NCBI GenBank assembly: GCA_002356455.1
Contig: AP017970.1
Location: 1 to 64,000 of the forward strand
DNA: 64,000 nucleotides
Source: Fusobacterium varium
Lineage (GTDB): Bacteria > Fusobacteriota > Fusobacteriia > Fusobacteriales > Fusobacteriaceae
Reading direction: 5' to 3'
Of this stretch, positions 25,055 to 31,582 are shown piece after piece; position 1 is the stretch's first letter; each line of letters opens with the position of its first letter. A program made the position numbers and the translations under genes. The notes below the pieces were generated by a model. That model was not told the DNA's origin, did no database searches, and worked only from the letters and a program-made list of their open reading frames with translations.

Positions 25055-26677
25055 ATGAACCCAATAAATAGCTTTATTTTAACAGATATAACTAAAAATT
25101 TCATAAAATATTTAATAGTTATTCCTGAAAATTTAAAAATGAGTTCTGTAGCAATGTTAACCTTACTTTTAACATTAGATTTAATGTTAATGGGGAAAAA
25201 GTTGGTATTGGATGAAAACTTCAATCCAATAAAATACTTGATTAATAAGACATGGCAGTTTTCATATTTAATATTTGTTGTTTTAAATTATTCTTGGTTA
25301 ATAGGAAGCTTAAGAGAAGGGTTTAAAAAGTTAGCTTCATTAGCTACAGGAATAACAATTAATTCAGCGTATATAAATGACCCTAGTGGAATAATAGATT
25401 TAGGAACAGAATTTGCATGGGGAGTTGTAGAAAAAGGAGTAGGACTTAATCCTATATCTTGGTCTTATCTACTAATAGCTTTACTCATTTTAATAGCTTT
25501 TTGTATGATAGGATTTGGTTTGGTTATGACTTGGATAGAATACTATTTTTTAATTGGGATATCTATAATATTTGTTCCATTTGGTATTTTAGATACCACA
25601 GAGGGATATTATAAAAATATATTTAAAACAATAATTGGATGTAACATAAAGTTATTTGTTTTAGAGTTTTGGCTGTTACTTTGTGAACCAATTATAAAGA
25701 ACTTACAAGTATCAAATAAAATGATAGACTTTTACAATATAGTACCTGTTTCAATAACCTTATTAGTTTTAGGACTGATCTTACTTTCATTACCTAGATT
25801 AGCTTCTTCCATTCTAACAGGAAGTCCAGCAATGGGAGCAGGACAAGCAATGAGTAGTGCAGTATCAGGACTTAGAACCGCTACAGGAATGTTGGTAGCT
25901 GGAATGGCGGGGGCAGGGAAAACAGCTCAATTAGGTGGCGAAGGAGCAAAAGAAACAGCATTAGGAACTATGAAAGGAGCTCAAAGGGGTGGAGAGATGG
26001 GAGCTAAGCTAGGAAGTGTGCTTGGTCCAGTAGGTACAGCTCTTGGTGGAGCAATAGGAACAGCAGCAGGGGCAACGGTAGGAGGTGCTTACAGTGGAGC
26101 TAAATTTGCAACTAAAAAGACAGCAGGAGCGGTAAAAACAGCTTTTACAGGAAAAAGTAATAACAGTGGATCAGGAAAACAAGAAGCAGTTAAAAATAAT
26201 ATAGCTGCTGCTAAAAGTCCAGCGAAAGAAACACCAACAGAAAGTAATAGTGGAGTGACAGCAACTACAGGAGAAGCAAGAAACAGTGGTTCTAGTGCAA
26301 AAGAAGCAGAACAAGGAGATACTTCTACTGTTTCATCTGTAGATACAGGAGCAGGAAGAGCAGAAACACCAAATATTTCAAAAAGTGATCAAGGAACAGA
26401 AACAAGTAAAAGCAGTGACACAATATCTACAGGGGAAACAAGAAATAGTGTTTCAAGTGCTTCAAATGATGGGAAAAAATCATCAGAAAGTCAAAATGTG
26501 ACATCAAGCTCTAATACAAGTGTAGAAGCAAAAACAACTACAGGAGAAGTAAGACCAGACATAACAGAAAAGAAGCAAGATATAGGGGAAATTAAAGAAC
26601 CAAAATATAATTTTTATGACACAAGAGGAACAACTAAAATAAATGGGGTAGAGATAAATGAGAAAAAGAAAAAATAG
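25055..26677 (+). CDS. trbL: VirB6/TrbL-like polytopic membrane protein
   Basis: A 540-aa inner-membrane protein. About five to six membrane helices lie in residues ~25-260 (for example SYLIFVVLNYSWLIGSL, LLIALLILIAFCMIGFGLVM, ITLLVLGLILLSLPRLA). A Gly/Ala-rich stretch (~265-370) follows, then a low-complexity Ser/Thr/Glu tail with repeated TTGEARNSGSS-like units. This arrangement is typical of TrbL. It lines the translocation path through the inner membrane. It overlaps traF by 20 nt. Confidence 0.9.
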   Translation: MNPINSFILTDITKNFIKYLIVIPENLKMSSVAMLTLLLTLDLMLMGKKLVLDENFNPIKYLINKTWQFSYLIFVVLNYSWLIGSLREGFKKLASLATGITINSAYINDPSGIIDLGTEFAWGVVEKGVGLNPISWSYLLIALLILIAFCMIGFGLVMTWIEYYFLIGISIIFVPFGILDTTEGYYKNIFKTIIGCNIKLFVLEFWLLLCEPIIKNLQVSNKMIDFYNIVPVSITLLVLGLILLSLPRLASSILTGSPAMGAGQAMSSAVSGLRTATGMLVAGMAGAGKTAQLGGEGAKETALGTMKGAQRGGEMGAKLGSVLGPVGTALGGAIGTAAGATVGGAYSGAKFATKKTAGAVKTAFTGKSNNSGSGKQEAVKNNIAAAKSPAKETPTESNSGVTATTGEARNSGSSAKEAEQGDTSTVSSVDTGAGRAETPNISKSDQGTETSKSSDTISTGETRNSVSSASNDGKKSSESQNVTSSSNTSVEAKTTTGEVRPDITEKKQDIGEIKEPKYNFYDTRGTTKINGVEINEKKKK

Positions 26678-27176
26678 AGATTACAAAGGAATTTTTATTT
26701 TAATAATATTTTTAATATTTATGGGAATACTAAAAAAAGAAGGTAAAAATTATACAATCAATAAAACTAGAAGTCTACCAAGAGGGATATACAAGCTATA
26801 TCCCCCTGTAGATTTACATAAGGGAGATATAATAGTATTTGAAATCCCTAAAAGTGCTGAACTCATGTTTAAAAGAGGGTATGTTAGTAATATAGATTCT
26901 CTTATGAAAAAATTGGCAGCACTTCCAGGAGAGGAAATAAAAATAGAAAATCATGAGCTTATAATTGACACTAAAAACTGGGGGAAGATATATGATAGGG
27001 ATAATCTTAACAGACAGTTGCCAAAGCTAGAAAAAGAGCAAATAAGACCATCAGAAAATGAAGTATTAGCATTATCAGAGGTGGATAAAAGTTTTGATGG
27101 GAGATATTTTGGACCAATAGAAATAAAAAGTATAAAACATAAAGCAAAGCCAGTATTTATACTTTCAGAAAAATAA
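26658..27176 (+). CDS. traF: TraF-like S26 signal peptidase
   Basis: A 172-aa membrane-anchored serine peptidase. One N-terminal helix (IFILIIFLIFMGIL) is followed by RSLPRGIY with the nucleophile Ser39 and by MKKLAALPGE with the general base Lys85 (or Lys84). SFDGRYFGPIEI near residue 155 is the usual late motif. In RP4, TraF matures and cyclises the TrbC pilin, and this plasmid has such a pilin. The stop codon touches the terminator of module B. Confidence 0.9.
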   Translation: MRKRKNRDYKGIFILIIFLIFMGILKKEGKNYTINKTRSLPRGIYKLYPPVDLHKGDIIVFEIPKSAELMFKRGYVSNIDSLMKKLAALPGEEIKIENHELIIDTKNWGKIYDRDNLNRQLPKLEKEQIRPSENEVLALSEVDKSFDGRYFGPIEIKSIKHKAKPVFILSEK

Positions 27177-27181
27177 AAAAA

Positions 27182-27194
27182 GCCCTTAAAGGGC
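27182..27194 (-). terminator. Terminator of module B toxin-like gene
   Basis: A GCCCTT/AAGGGC hairpin, followed on the minus strand by seven or eight T. It ends the minus-strand transcript eight bases after the 29-aa ORF and overlaps the end of traF on the other strand. Confidence 0.85.
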
Positions 27195-27201
27195 GAGGTA
27201 A

Positions 27202-27291
27202 CTATTTGTTTTTATACCACCACCAAGCAATGATGAAGAAAGCTATAGCTATTCCTCCATGAATTGAAAGTGAATGAATATAGATGTACAT
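27202..27291 (-). CDS. Candidate type I toxin peptide, module B
   Basis: A 29-aa peptide nearly identical to that of module A: MYIYIHSLSIHGGIAIA, then FFIIA and WWWYKNK. AGGAGGT lies 6 nt before the ATG. Several codons differ only at third positions from module A, as expected of selection on the peptide. It is a single membrane helix with an aromatic, basic C-terminus. Two copies of one toxin-like gene in separate gaps of the same operon suggest independent retention. Toxicity is inferred, not shown. Confidence 0.7.
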   Translation of the reverse strand: MYIYIHSLSIHGGIAIAFFIIAWWWYKNK

Positions 27292-27302
27292 AATAGTACC
27301 TC

Positions 27303-27413
27303 CTTTGAGTGATATTCTACTGTATACCAAGAGTTCTGAGGTCTTGCTATACATGAGAAAAGCTCCCACCTAGTGAGAGCTTACCTCATTCAGAACTTTA
27401 ATATCACTCAAAG
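27303..27413 (-). repeat. Inverted repeats linking small RNA and toxin leader, module B
   Basis: CTTTGAGTGATATT (27303-27316) is the exact complement of 27400-27413, and AGTTCTGAGGT (27332-27342) pairs with 27383-27397 across a four-base bulge. The sequences differ from module A, yet the geometry is the same: the left copy abuts the AGGAGGT of the toxin-like ORF and the right copy is at the small-RNA 5' end. Both arms have therefore co-varied between the modules. Confidence 0.75.
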
Positions 27414-27430
27414 AGCCCCTAAGGGTTTCT
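27355..27430 (-). ncRNA. Candidate antitoxin small RNA, module B
   Basis: Predicted RNA of about 76 nt. It starts after TATAAT (27437-27442) and ends at a strong 9-bp hairpin (27361-27369/27373-27381) followed on the minus strand by TTTT. Its 5' part contains CCCTTAGGGG, as in module A, then the 14 nt complementary to the toxin-like ORF's ribosome-site region. Confidence 0.6.
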
Positions 27431-27436
27431 AATCTA

Positions 27437-27464
27437 ATTATAACATAAATTTACAAAAAGTCAA
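27437..27464 (-). promoter_or_regulatory. Promoter of module B
   Basis: Minus-strand TTGACT (27459-27464), 16-bp spacer, TATAAT (27437-27442). It is nearly the same as the module A promoter. Confidence 0.8.
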
Positions 27465-27545
27465 AAGATTCAAAAAATACTTGTAACAAATTTAAATATT
27501 AAAGGTAATTAATAAAAATATAGACCGTATTTTAATTAAAACGCC

Positions 27546-27574
27546 TTTAAAAATGGAGTGAAAACAGGTATAAT
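27546..27574 (+). promoter_or_regulatory. Promoter for the lipoprotein gene at 27610
   Basis: TATAAT at 27569-27574 with TTTAAA 17 bp upstream (27546-27551). It lies about 35 bp before the lipoprotein start and beyond the divergent module B promoter. Confidence 0.5.
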
Positions 27575-27609
27575 AAATTTGAATATATTAAAATATGGGA
27601 GGTATTCAA

Positions 27610-27945
27610 ATGAAAAAAGTATTAATAGGATTAATGCTATTAAGTTTATTAGTAGGGTGTGGAGGAACTGAATATAGTTATGAGCAAAAAATGAAACTTA
27701 TAAGAGAGGCTTATGTAATGACAAGTTATGAGACTAAAGATGAAAAAGCAAAAGCAAAGTTAGAAAAGATAATGGAAGATTTAGAAATAAAAGCTACCAA
27801 AGGAGATAAAAAAGCAGAGGCAGAACTTCAAGACTGGAAGGAATCTATAATGATGAGTAGACCTTTTTATAATCCAAAATTAAAAAGAACATGGGACCCT
27901 GTAAAGTGGGAATATGGAGAAGAAGAACCAGAAAGAAGCTGGTAG
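27610..27945 (+). CDS. Small lipoprotein
   Basis: A 111-aa protein with a clear lipoprotein signal: KKVLIGLMLLSLLVGC with Cys17. The mature part is helical and charged (KAKLEKIMEDLEIKATKGDKK) with an aromatic, acidic end. The ATG at 27610 has GGGAGGT 7 nt upstream; an ATG five codons earlier overlaps that ribosome site. Small lipoproteins at the end of P-type transfer operons can be entry-exclusion factors (TrbK), but no sequence match supports that here. Confidence 0.75.
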   Translation: MKKVLIGLMLLSLLVGCGGTEYSYEQKMKLIREAYVMTSYETKDEKAKAKLEKIMEDLEIKATKGDKKAEAELQDWKESIMMSRPFYNPKLKRTWDPVKWEYGEEEPERSW

Positions 27946-27968
27946 TATAAAAGTAAATAAAAAAGCTC

Positions 27969-28004
27969 CTGTGATGTCTGGTCAACTTTCAGGAACTTTC
28001 TTAA
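27969..28004. terminator. Bidirectional terminator
   Basis: The 8-bp stem AGCTCCTG/CAGGAACT (one G-U) is preceded by AAAAAA and followed by TTTCTTAATTT. It ends the lipoprotein transcript and could stop minus-strand transcription too. Confidence 0.55.
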
Positions 28005-28013
28005 TTTAAACTA

Positions 28014-28102
28014 TTTAGGATTGTTGTATAACGATTTAAGTTATACATATTTTATTATGGTAATTAATTTTAGCATAAAAAAAGAAAAAAGACAATCCTA
28101 AA
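28014..28102. repeat. 11-bp inverted repeat element of unknown role
   Basis: TTTAGGATTGT (28014-28024) and its exact complement (28092-28102) enclose 67 bp holding a second stem GTATAAC/GTTATAC (about 28026-28046) and an A-rich tract. No ORF with a ribosome site lies inside on either strand. It may be a structured RNA, an operator or a small mobile remnant. The wider gap 27946-28237 otherwise holds only the operator-like repeat described next. Confidence 0.4.
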
Positions 28103-28128
28103 CAAAATGTTTTTAGCTCGTGTCTAAA

Positions 28129-28206
28129 GTCCGATAATTCAATAGATAAAAAATAACTTTTACATTATAATCAATAGCTATTTCATATCTAACAGTTTTA
28201 TCGGAC
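28129..28206 (+). promoter_or_regulatory. Operator-like inverted repeat around a promoter
   Basis: GTCCGATAA (28129-28137) and its exact complement TTATCGGAC (28198-28206) flank a TATAAT box at 28166-28171, about 65 bp ahead of the DNA-binding protein gene at 28238. The arrangement suggests autoregulation by looping; no clear -35 box is seen. Confidence 0.45.
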
Positions 28207-28237
28207 ATTATCAAATATTTTGAGGGAGGATTTTATA

Positions 28238-29458
28238 ATGAATATAAATAACTTAAATATAAATTTTGAAAATATATTATTTGATATGCTTAGTTGGGAA
28301 TCAGGATTATATCTTAATAAAAAATTAATAGGATTTTTTGGCTTAGAATTGGCAGCCATAACATCATATTTAATAAGCCAGGCTAAATATCACAAAGAAA
28401 ATTATTCAATGACTGAAGATGGATTTTTTTATGCTACAGATTTAGATATAATTCTTTATGTTGGAATAAAGAATACAAGAATAACAGAGATAAAACGAGA
28501 AGGACTTGAATATAATTTATTTACTATAGAAAAAAGAGGTATGCCACAAAAAACCTATTACAAGATAAATTATGAACAGCTTATAAAGCTATTTTCAACT
28601 GATAAAACATTCATTGAAATATCATTTAATAGACTTTTTACCCATGAAAATTTAGAAACTCCATTTGAATTAACGGAAAGTTCTATATTAAAGCTTTCTT
28701 ATGCAGAACTAAGAATGTTATGTAAAATCTTAAAAATAAAGTATAGTGGTAAAAGTAAAAAACAAGATTTGATAGATGAAATATTAAAAAATCAAGAACT
28801 AATAGAACCTAAAAAAGAAACTTTTTCCAGTGTACAGAAAAATCGCACACTGAACAAAAGCTCAATAAAACATAAAAGTTCCCAGTGTGTGAATCTACCA
28901 CACACAAGTGTGTGGAATTTCCGCCACAAACTTAAATCATATAAACATAAAACAAATATAAAGAATCATGATCAAGAAGAAAAAAAAGTTGACCTTGATT
29001 TTTTTGAAAATCTATTTAAAAAATTTAAAATTAATTTTACAAAGACTAACCAGGAAGCAGTAAAAAAATTATTGGTATCTCTTTCATCACAAAAGAAAGT
29101 CGAAGAATATTTAAGAGAAACATATAATAATATACAGGCAACACCAGGGGTAAAAGACCCAGCAAGATTATTTTCAGCTAAAATTGCAAAAGGAGAAAGA
29201 CAAGTAATACCTAAAGCTGCTATGAAAAAAATAATGCATAGTAATTCAGATCAGGAAACAGAAAATGAAGAAATTCTTATAAAACAAGAAAAAGTTTTAA
29301 AAACAGAGTTAAATTATTTACTGGGATATGTAAAAAATAATTTTAAAACACCTATAGAAGCATATCAAGATATGGTTAATTTTACAAAAAAGAAAGAATA
29401 TAACAGTATTTTAATAGAAAAATATTTATTAAAGATGAAAGATTGTTTAAGCTTATAA
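28238..29458 (+). CDS. Winged-helix/SAP DNA-binding protein, possible replication protein
   Basis: A 406-aa protein. Residues ~25-115 look like a replisome-organiser or RepA-type winged helix: FFYATDLDIILYVGIKNTRI, then EGLEYNLFTIEKRGMPQKTYY. Residues ~155-190 form a SAP-like helix-turn-helix (LSYAELRMLCKILKIKYSGK). A Ser/His-rich linker follows. The C-terminal part, with GVKDPARLFSAKIAKG, resembles ends of primosome or replication proteins. The ATG at 28238 has GGGAGGA upstream. The linker DNA (28829-28920) contains GTGTG/CACAC palindromes that could be an intragenic origin. Function is inferred. Confidence 0.6.
   Translation: MNINNLNINFENILFDMLSWESGLYLNKKLIGFFGLELAAITSYLISQAKYHKENYSMTEDGFFYATDLDIILYVGIKNTRITEIKREGLEYNLFTIEKRGMPQKTYYKINYEQLIKLFSTDKTFIEISFNRLFTHENLETPFELTESSILKLSYAELRMLCKILKIKYSGKSKKQDLIDEILKNQELIEPKKETFSSVQKNRTLNKSSIKHKSSQCVNLPHTSVWNFRHKLKSYKHKTNIKNHDQEEKKVDLDFFENLFKKFKINFTKTNQEAVKKLLVSLSSQKKVEEYLRETYNNIQATPGVKDPARLFSAKIAKGERQVIPKAAMKKIMHSNSDQETENEEILIKQEKVLKTELNYLLGYVKNNFKTPIEAYQDMVNFTKKKEYNSILIEKYLLKMKDCLSL
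28829..28920 (+). repeat. Palindromic cluster inside the DNA-binding gene
   Basis: Between the N- and C-terminal domains the coding DNA carries CAGTGTA, CGCACACTG, CCCAGTGTGTG and the perfect palindrome CCACACAC-AA-GTGTGTGG (28899-28917). In RepA_N-type plasmids the origin lies in just such a linker inside rep. Here this is only an analogy. Confidence 0.4.
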
Positions 29459-29487
29459 AGTTCTTAAATACTTTTTTTTATTATTGA

Positions 29488-29515
29488 TTGGTGCTAAAAG
29501 GCAAAAAAACCGACG
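29488..29515 (+). repeat. 28-nt repeat, copy 1
   Basis: TTGGTGCTAAAAGG followed by CAAAAAAACCGACG. It matches copy 2 (40861-40888) at 25 of 28 positions in the same orientation, 11.4 kb away. It lies 29 bp after the stop of the DNA-binding protein gene. A 17-nt word TATCTCAATAAAATCAA follows at 29556-29572; near copy 2 that word occurs in the opposite orientation (40835-40851). Confidence 0.6.
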
Positions 29516-29589
29516 TTCCTTTTGATTTAATGGCTTTTCTCCCCAAATATTGAATTATCTCAATAAAATCAAGGTTTTTCAAAGAGAGA

Positions 29590-29721
29590 ATGCATAAATT
29601 TAAAAAAAATAAATTTTTAATGATACAATTTTTGGAAAAAAACGGAGTTAAATATATAAATAAATATGAGTTTAAGGATATGTTAATAGAAAAATATACG
29701 CAAATAACAAGAGAAAATTAA
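29590..29721 (+). CDS. Doubtful small ORF
   Basis: A 43-aa basic ORF (HKFKKNKFLMIQFLEKNGV, ending EKYTQITREN), preceded by AGAGAG and not by a clear ribosome site. It may be the remnant of a larger gene. The rest of the gap 29459-30027 shows no coding signs. A plus-strand TATAAT near 29983 with TTTAGG 16 bp upstream probably serves the next gene. Confidence 0.25.
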   Translation: MHKFKKNKFLMIQFLEKNGVKYINKYEFKDMLIEKYTQITREN

Positions 29722-30027
29722 AAAAGTTGCTAGAAACTCACTGTCAAAAGATATATTAAATATGCCTGTGGCTTTGTAATTTTAATTTTAACCTATTTCA
29801 AATGTGTTCTCGGAGATTTTATCAAAGAAAAGAAAAAAAGCTTTTAAAATCAATTTTACAAGATATTTATATAATAAATACTTTGAAAAATTAATGTTCT
29901 AAATTACTACGATTTTTAAAAAAAGAAAATTAAATTGACTGTGCTATTCTAAAACAAGATTTTAGGATAACTTTTAATATGATATAATTTAATTTTCAGT
30001 AAACTATAATCCAAAGAAGGAGGAAGT

Positions 30028-30072
30028 ATGATAAAAATATTATTTAATTTTTGTCATATCAAAAATAAATGA
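30028..30072 (+). CDS. Leader peptide coupled to the C92-like lipoprotein
   Basis: A 14-aa ORF (MIKILFNFCHIKNK) with an excellent ribosome site, AAGAAGGAGGAAG. Its TGA stop overlaps the ATG of the next gene (ATGA). The downstream gene has no ribosome site of its own, so translation must depend on this leader, or the true start is elsewhere. Confidence 0.45.
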   Translation: MIKILFNFCHIKNK

Positions 30073-30605
30073 AATTTTTTTTATTTATCTTTTTAGTGTT
30101 TTTAAACATTGGTTGTTCTAATATTCCTACAAAAGCTTGGAAAGAAATAAAAGAACCTGAAATTTTTCTAAATTTAAGTCCTGGAGATATAATTATAAAA
30201 GAAAAAGAATATAATTTATTAGGAATATTTGGTCATGCTGGAATTATGATGACTGAAAGACTTATTGTTGATTATCCTAAATTAGGAGCTGGAATATCTG
30301 TTATGGATATAAATCTTTGGCTTGAAAAAGAAAGAAGATTTATTATTCTAAAATTCAATGACAAAGATGAACTATTTGAAAAAAAATTATTGAAGAATTT
30401 GCAAGAATATATTTCTTATGATAAAAAATATAAGGTTTTTATAAATAAAAGAAATGAAAGTGGTTTTTATTGTTCTCAGTTTATCTGGTATATATATTAT
30501 AAAACAGGATTGGATATAGGAAAAACAATAGATATAGATTCAAATGGAGGTATATTTGTGTTACCATATGACTTTATTATGTCAAATAAATTTTATATTA
30601 ATTGA
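30069..30605 (+). CDS. YiiX-like permuted papain-fold lipoprotein (C92 family)
   Basis: A 178-aa lipoprotein: FFLFIFLVFLNIGC with Cys16. Then LSPGDIIIKE, GIFGHAGIMM with His56 and FYCSQFIWYIYYKTG with Cys135. The His-before-Cys order and these motifs fit the YiiX/YaeF group of circularly permuted NlpC/P60-like enzymes (amidase or thioesterase-like, substrates poorly known). It would act at the envelope. Translation appears coupled to a 14-aa leader ORF. Confidence 0.7.
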   Translation: MKFFLFIFLVFLNIGCSNIPTKAWKEIKEPEIFLNLSPGDIIIKEKEYNLLGIFGHAGIMMTERLIVDYPKLGAGISVMDINLWLEKERRFIILKFNDKDELFEKKLLKNLQEYISYDKKYKVFINKRNESGFYCSQFIWYIYYKTGLDIGKTIDIDSNGGIFVLPYDFIMSNKFYIN

Positions 30606-30677
30606 AAAATAATTTTAGTTATGTTAATATAAGCTTATTATACTAAATTAATTATAGATAAGCTTGGAGGAAAATTT

Positions 30678-31058
30678 ATGAAAAAAATGATTTTATTATC
30701 TGTTTTAGGATTATCATTACTAATGCAAGGCTGTTCGGCTATGATGGCTTTAGGAGGGCAAAAAGATCCTGATTTTTCTGTCATAACTAGAGGTCAAAGC
30801 AAATCAATAGTTGAATCTCAACCTTTAAAACCTGTTAGTACTGAAAAATTGTCAAATGGAAATCTACTTTCAACGTATCATTATGTTGTTGGAAAAGAGC
30901 CTAGTGCTGGAAGAGCTGCTGTTTATGTTTTACTTGATTGTGTTACATTATTTATTTCTGAACTTGTAACTATGCCTATTGAAATGACAAAAGGAGGAGA
31001 AACTAAGTTTATAAAAGTAGAATATACTCCTACAGGTGAGGTTGTAGCAGTAAGATAA
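30678..31058 (+). CDS. Lipoprotein of unknown function
   Basis: A 126-aa lipoprotein with LSLLMQGC (Cys19). The mature part contains RGQSKSIVESQPLKP, then YHYVVGKEPSAGRAAVYV and a hydrophobic segment (VLLDCVTLFISELVTMPIEM). This layout is common in small envelope lipoproteins that begin with a RGxSKxxVE segment. Function is unknown. A good GGAGG ribosome site and a following terminator make it a single-gene unit. Confidence 0.75.
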   Translation: MKKMILLSVLGLSLLMQGCSAMMALGGQKDPDFSVITRGQSKSIVESQPLKPVSTEKLSNGNLLSTYHYVVGKEPSAGRAAVYVLLDCVTLFISELVTMPIEMTKGGETKFIKVEYTPTGEVVAVR

Positions 31059-31089
31059 GAAAAGATAATTGAATTTTTATTAGCAATAT

Positions 31090-31118
31090 GAAAGGCTGAA
31101 ATTATCAGCCTTTTTTTA
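31090..31118 (+). terminator. Terminator after the lipoprotein gene
   Basis: AGGCTGA/TCAGCCT stem with a short AT loop and TTTTTTT tail, about 35 bp after the stop codon. Confidence 0.85.
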
Positions 31119-31151
31119 AATAAAAGATAAAATTTCTTCCCTTTAAGAAGA

Positions 31152-31192
31152 ATCTTTAAGATATCTTTAAATAATCTTTAAATAATCTTTAA
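31152..31192 (+). repeat. 11-bp phased AT repeats, probable unwinding element
   Basis: ATCTTTAA recurs at 31152, 31163, 31174 and 31185, exactly 11 bp apart, so all copies face one side of the helix. It lies beside the iterons, where an AT-rich DNA-unwinding element is expected. Confidence 0.65.
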
Positions 31193-31242
31193 AGATTTAG
31201 GTGGCTGAAACTCCTTATTATATAAGACTTTGAAAGGGATTA

Positions 31243-31372
31243 TAGACTACTTCCTGTAACAGATAAGGCTACCTGGTGTAACAAAAAGGGCTACTTCCTG
31301 TAACAGATAAGGCTACCTGGTGTAACAAAAAGGGCTACTTCTTGTAACATAGAGGCTCCCTATTGTAACAAA
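31243..31372 (+). repeat. Iteron array of the plasmid replication origin (oriV)
   Basis: Six tandem ~19-nt repeats of the form AAGGCTACYTSSTGTAACA have cores at 31245, 31267, 31289, 31311, 31333 and 31354. The period is 22 bp (21 for the last). They stand upstream of the Rep_3-type initiator gene, the classical layout of theta iteron plasmids; RepB monomers would bind them to open the origin. Two further copies lie nearer the gene (31464-31474 partial, 31534-31552). Confidence 0.92.
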
Positions 31373-31391
31373 AATAATATTTTCTAAAATA

Positions 31392-31424
31392 AATAGGCTA
31401 CTTATTATTGACAAGTAGCCTATT
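31392..31424 (+). promoter_or_regulatory. Inverted iteron pair, probable rep operator
   Basis: AATAGGCTACTT (31392-31403) and its exact complement (31413-31424) share the iteron core in inverted orientation. RepB dimers of this family usually repress their own promoter at such a site. Confidence 0.7.
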
Positions 31425-31582
31425 ATGTGTTAAAATTATTTTTGAGTAAGTATTTAAAAATAATAAGGCTACCTAAATTGAAAAAGTAATCTTAATCTGT
31501 AAATGCTTGATTTTTACTAAAATTTTAAATCAATAAGGCTACTTTTTGTAACAATAATTTAGTTGATTATATGGGGGAATTT

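Noticed and set aside
28046-28102. Short minus-strand hydrophobic ORF in the 28 kb gap (MLKLITIIKYV)
   Set aside because: Only 11 codons and no ribosome site, unlike the toxin-like ORFs of modules A to D.
31243-31372. Possible CRISPR array
   Set aside because: The repeats are 22-bp tandem iterons with no unique spacers and lie beside a Rep_3 gene.
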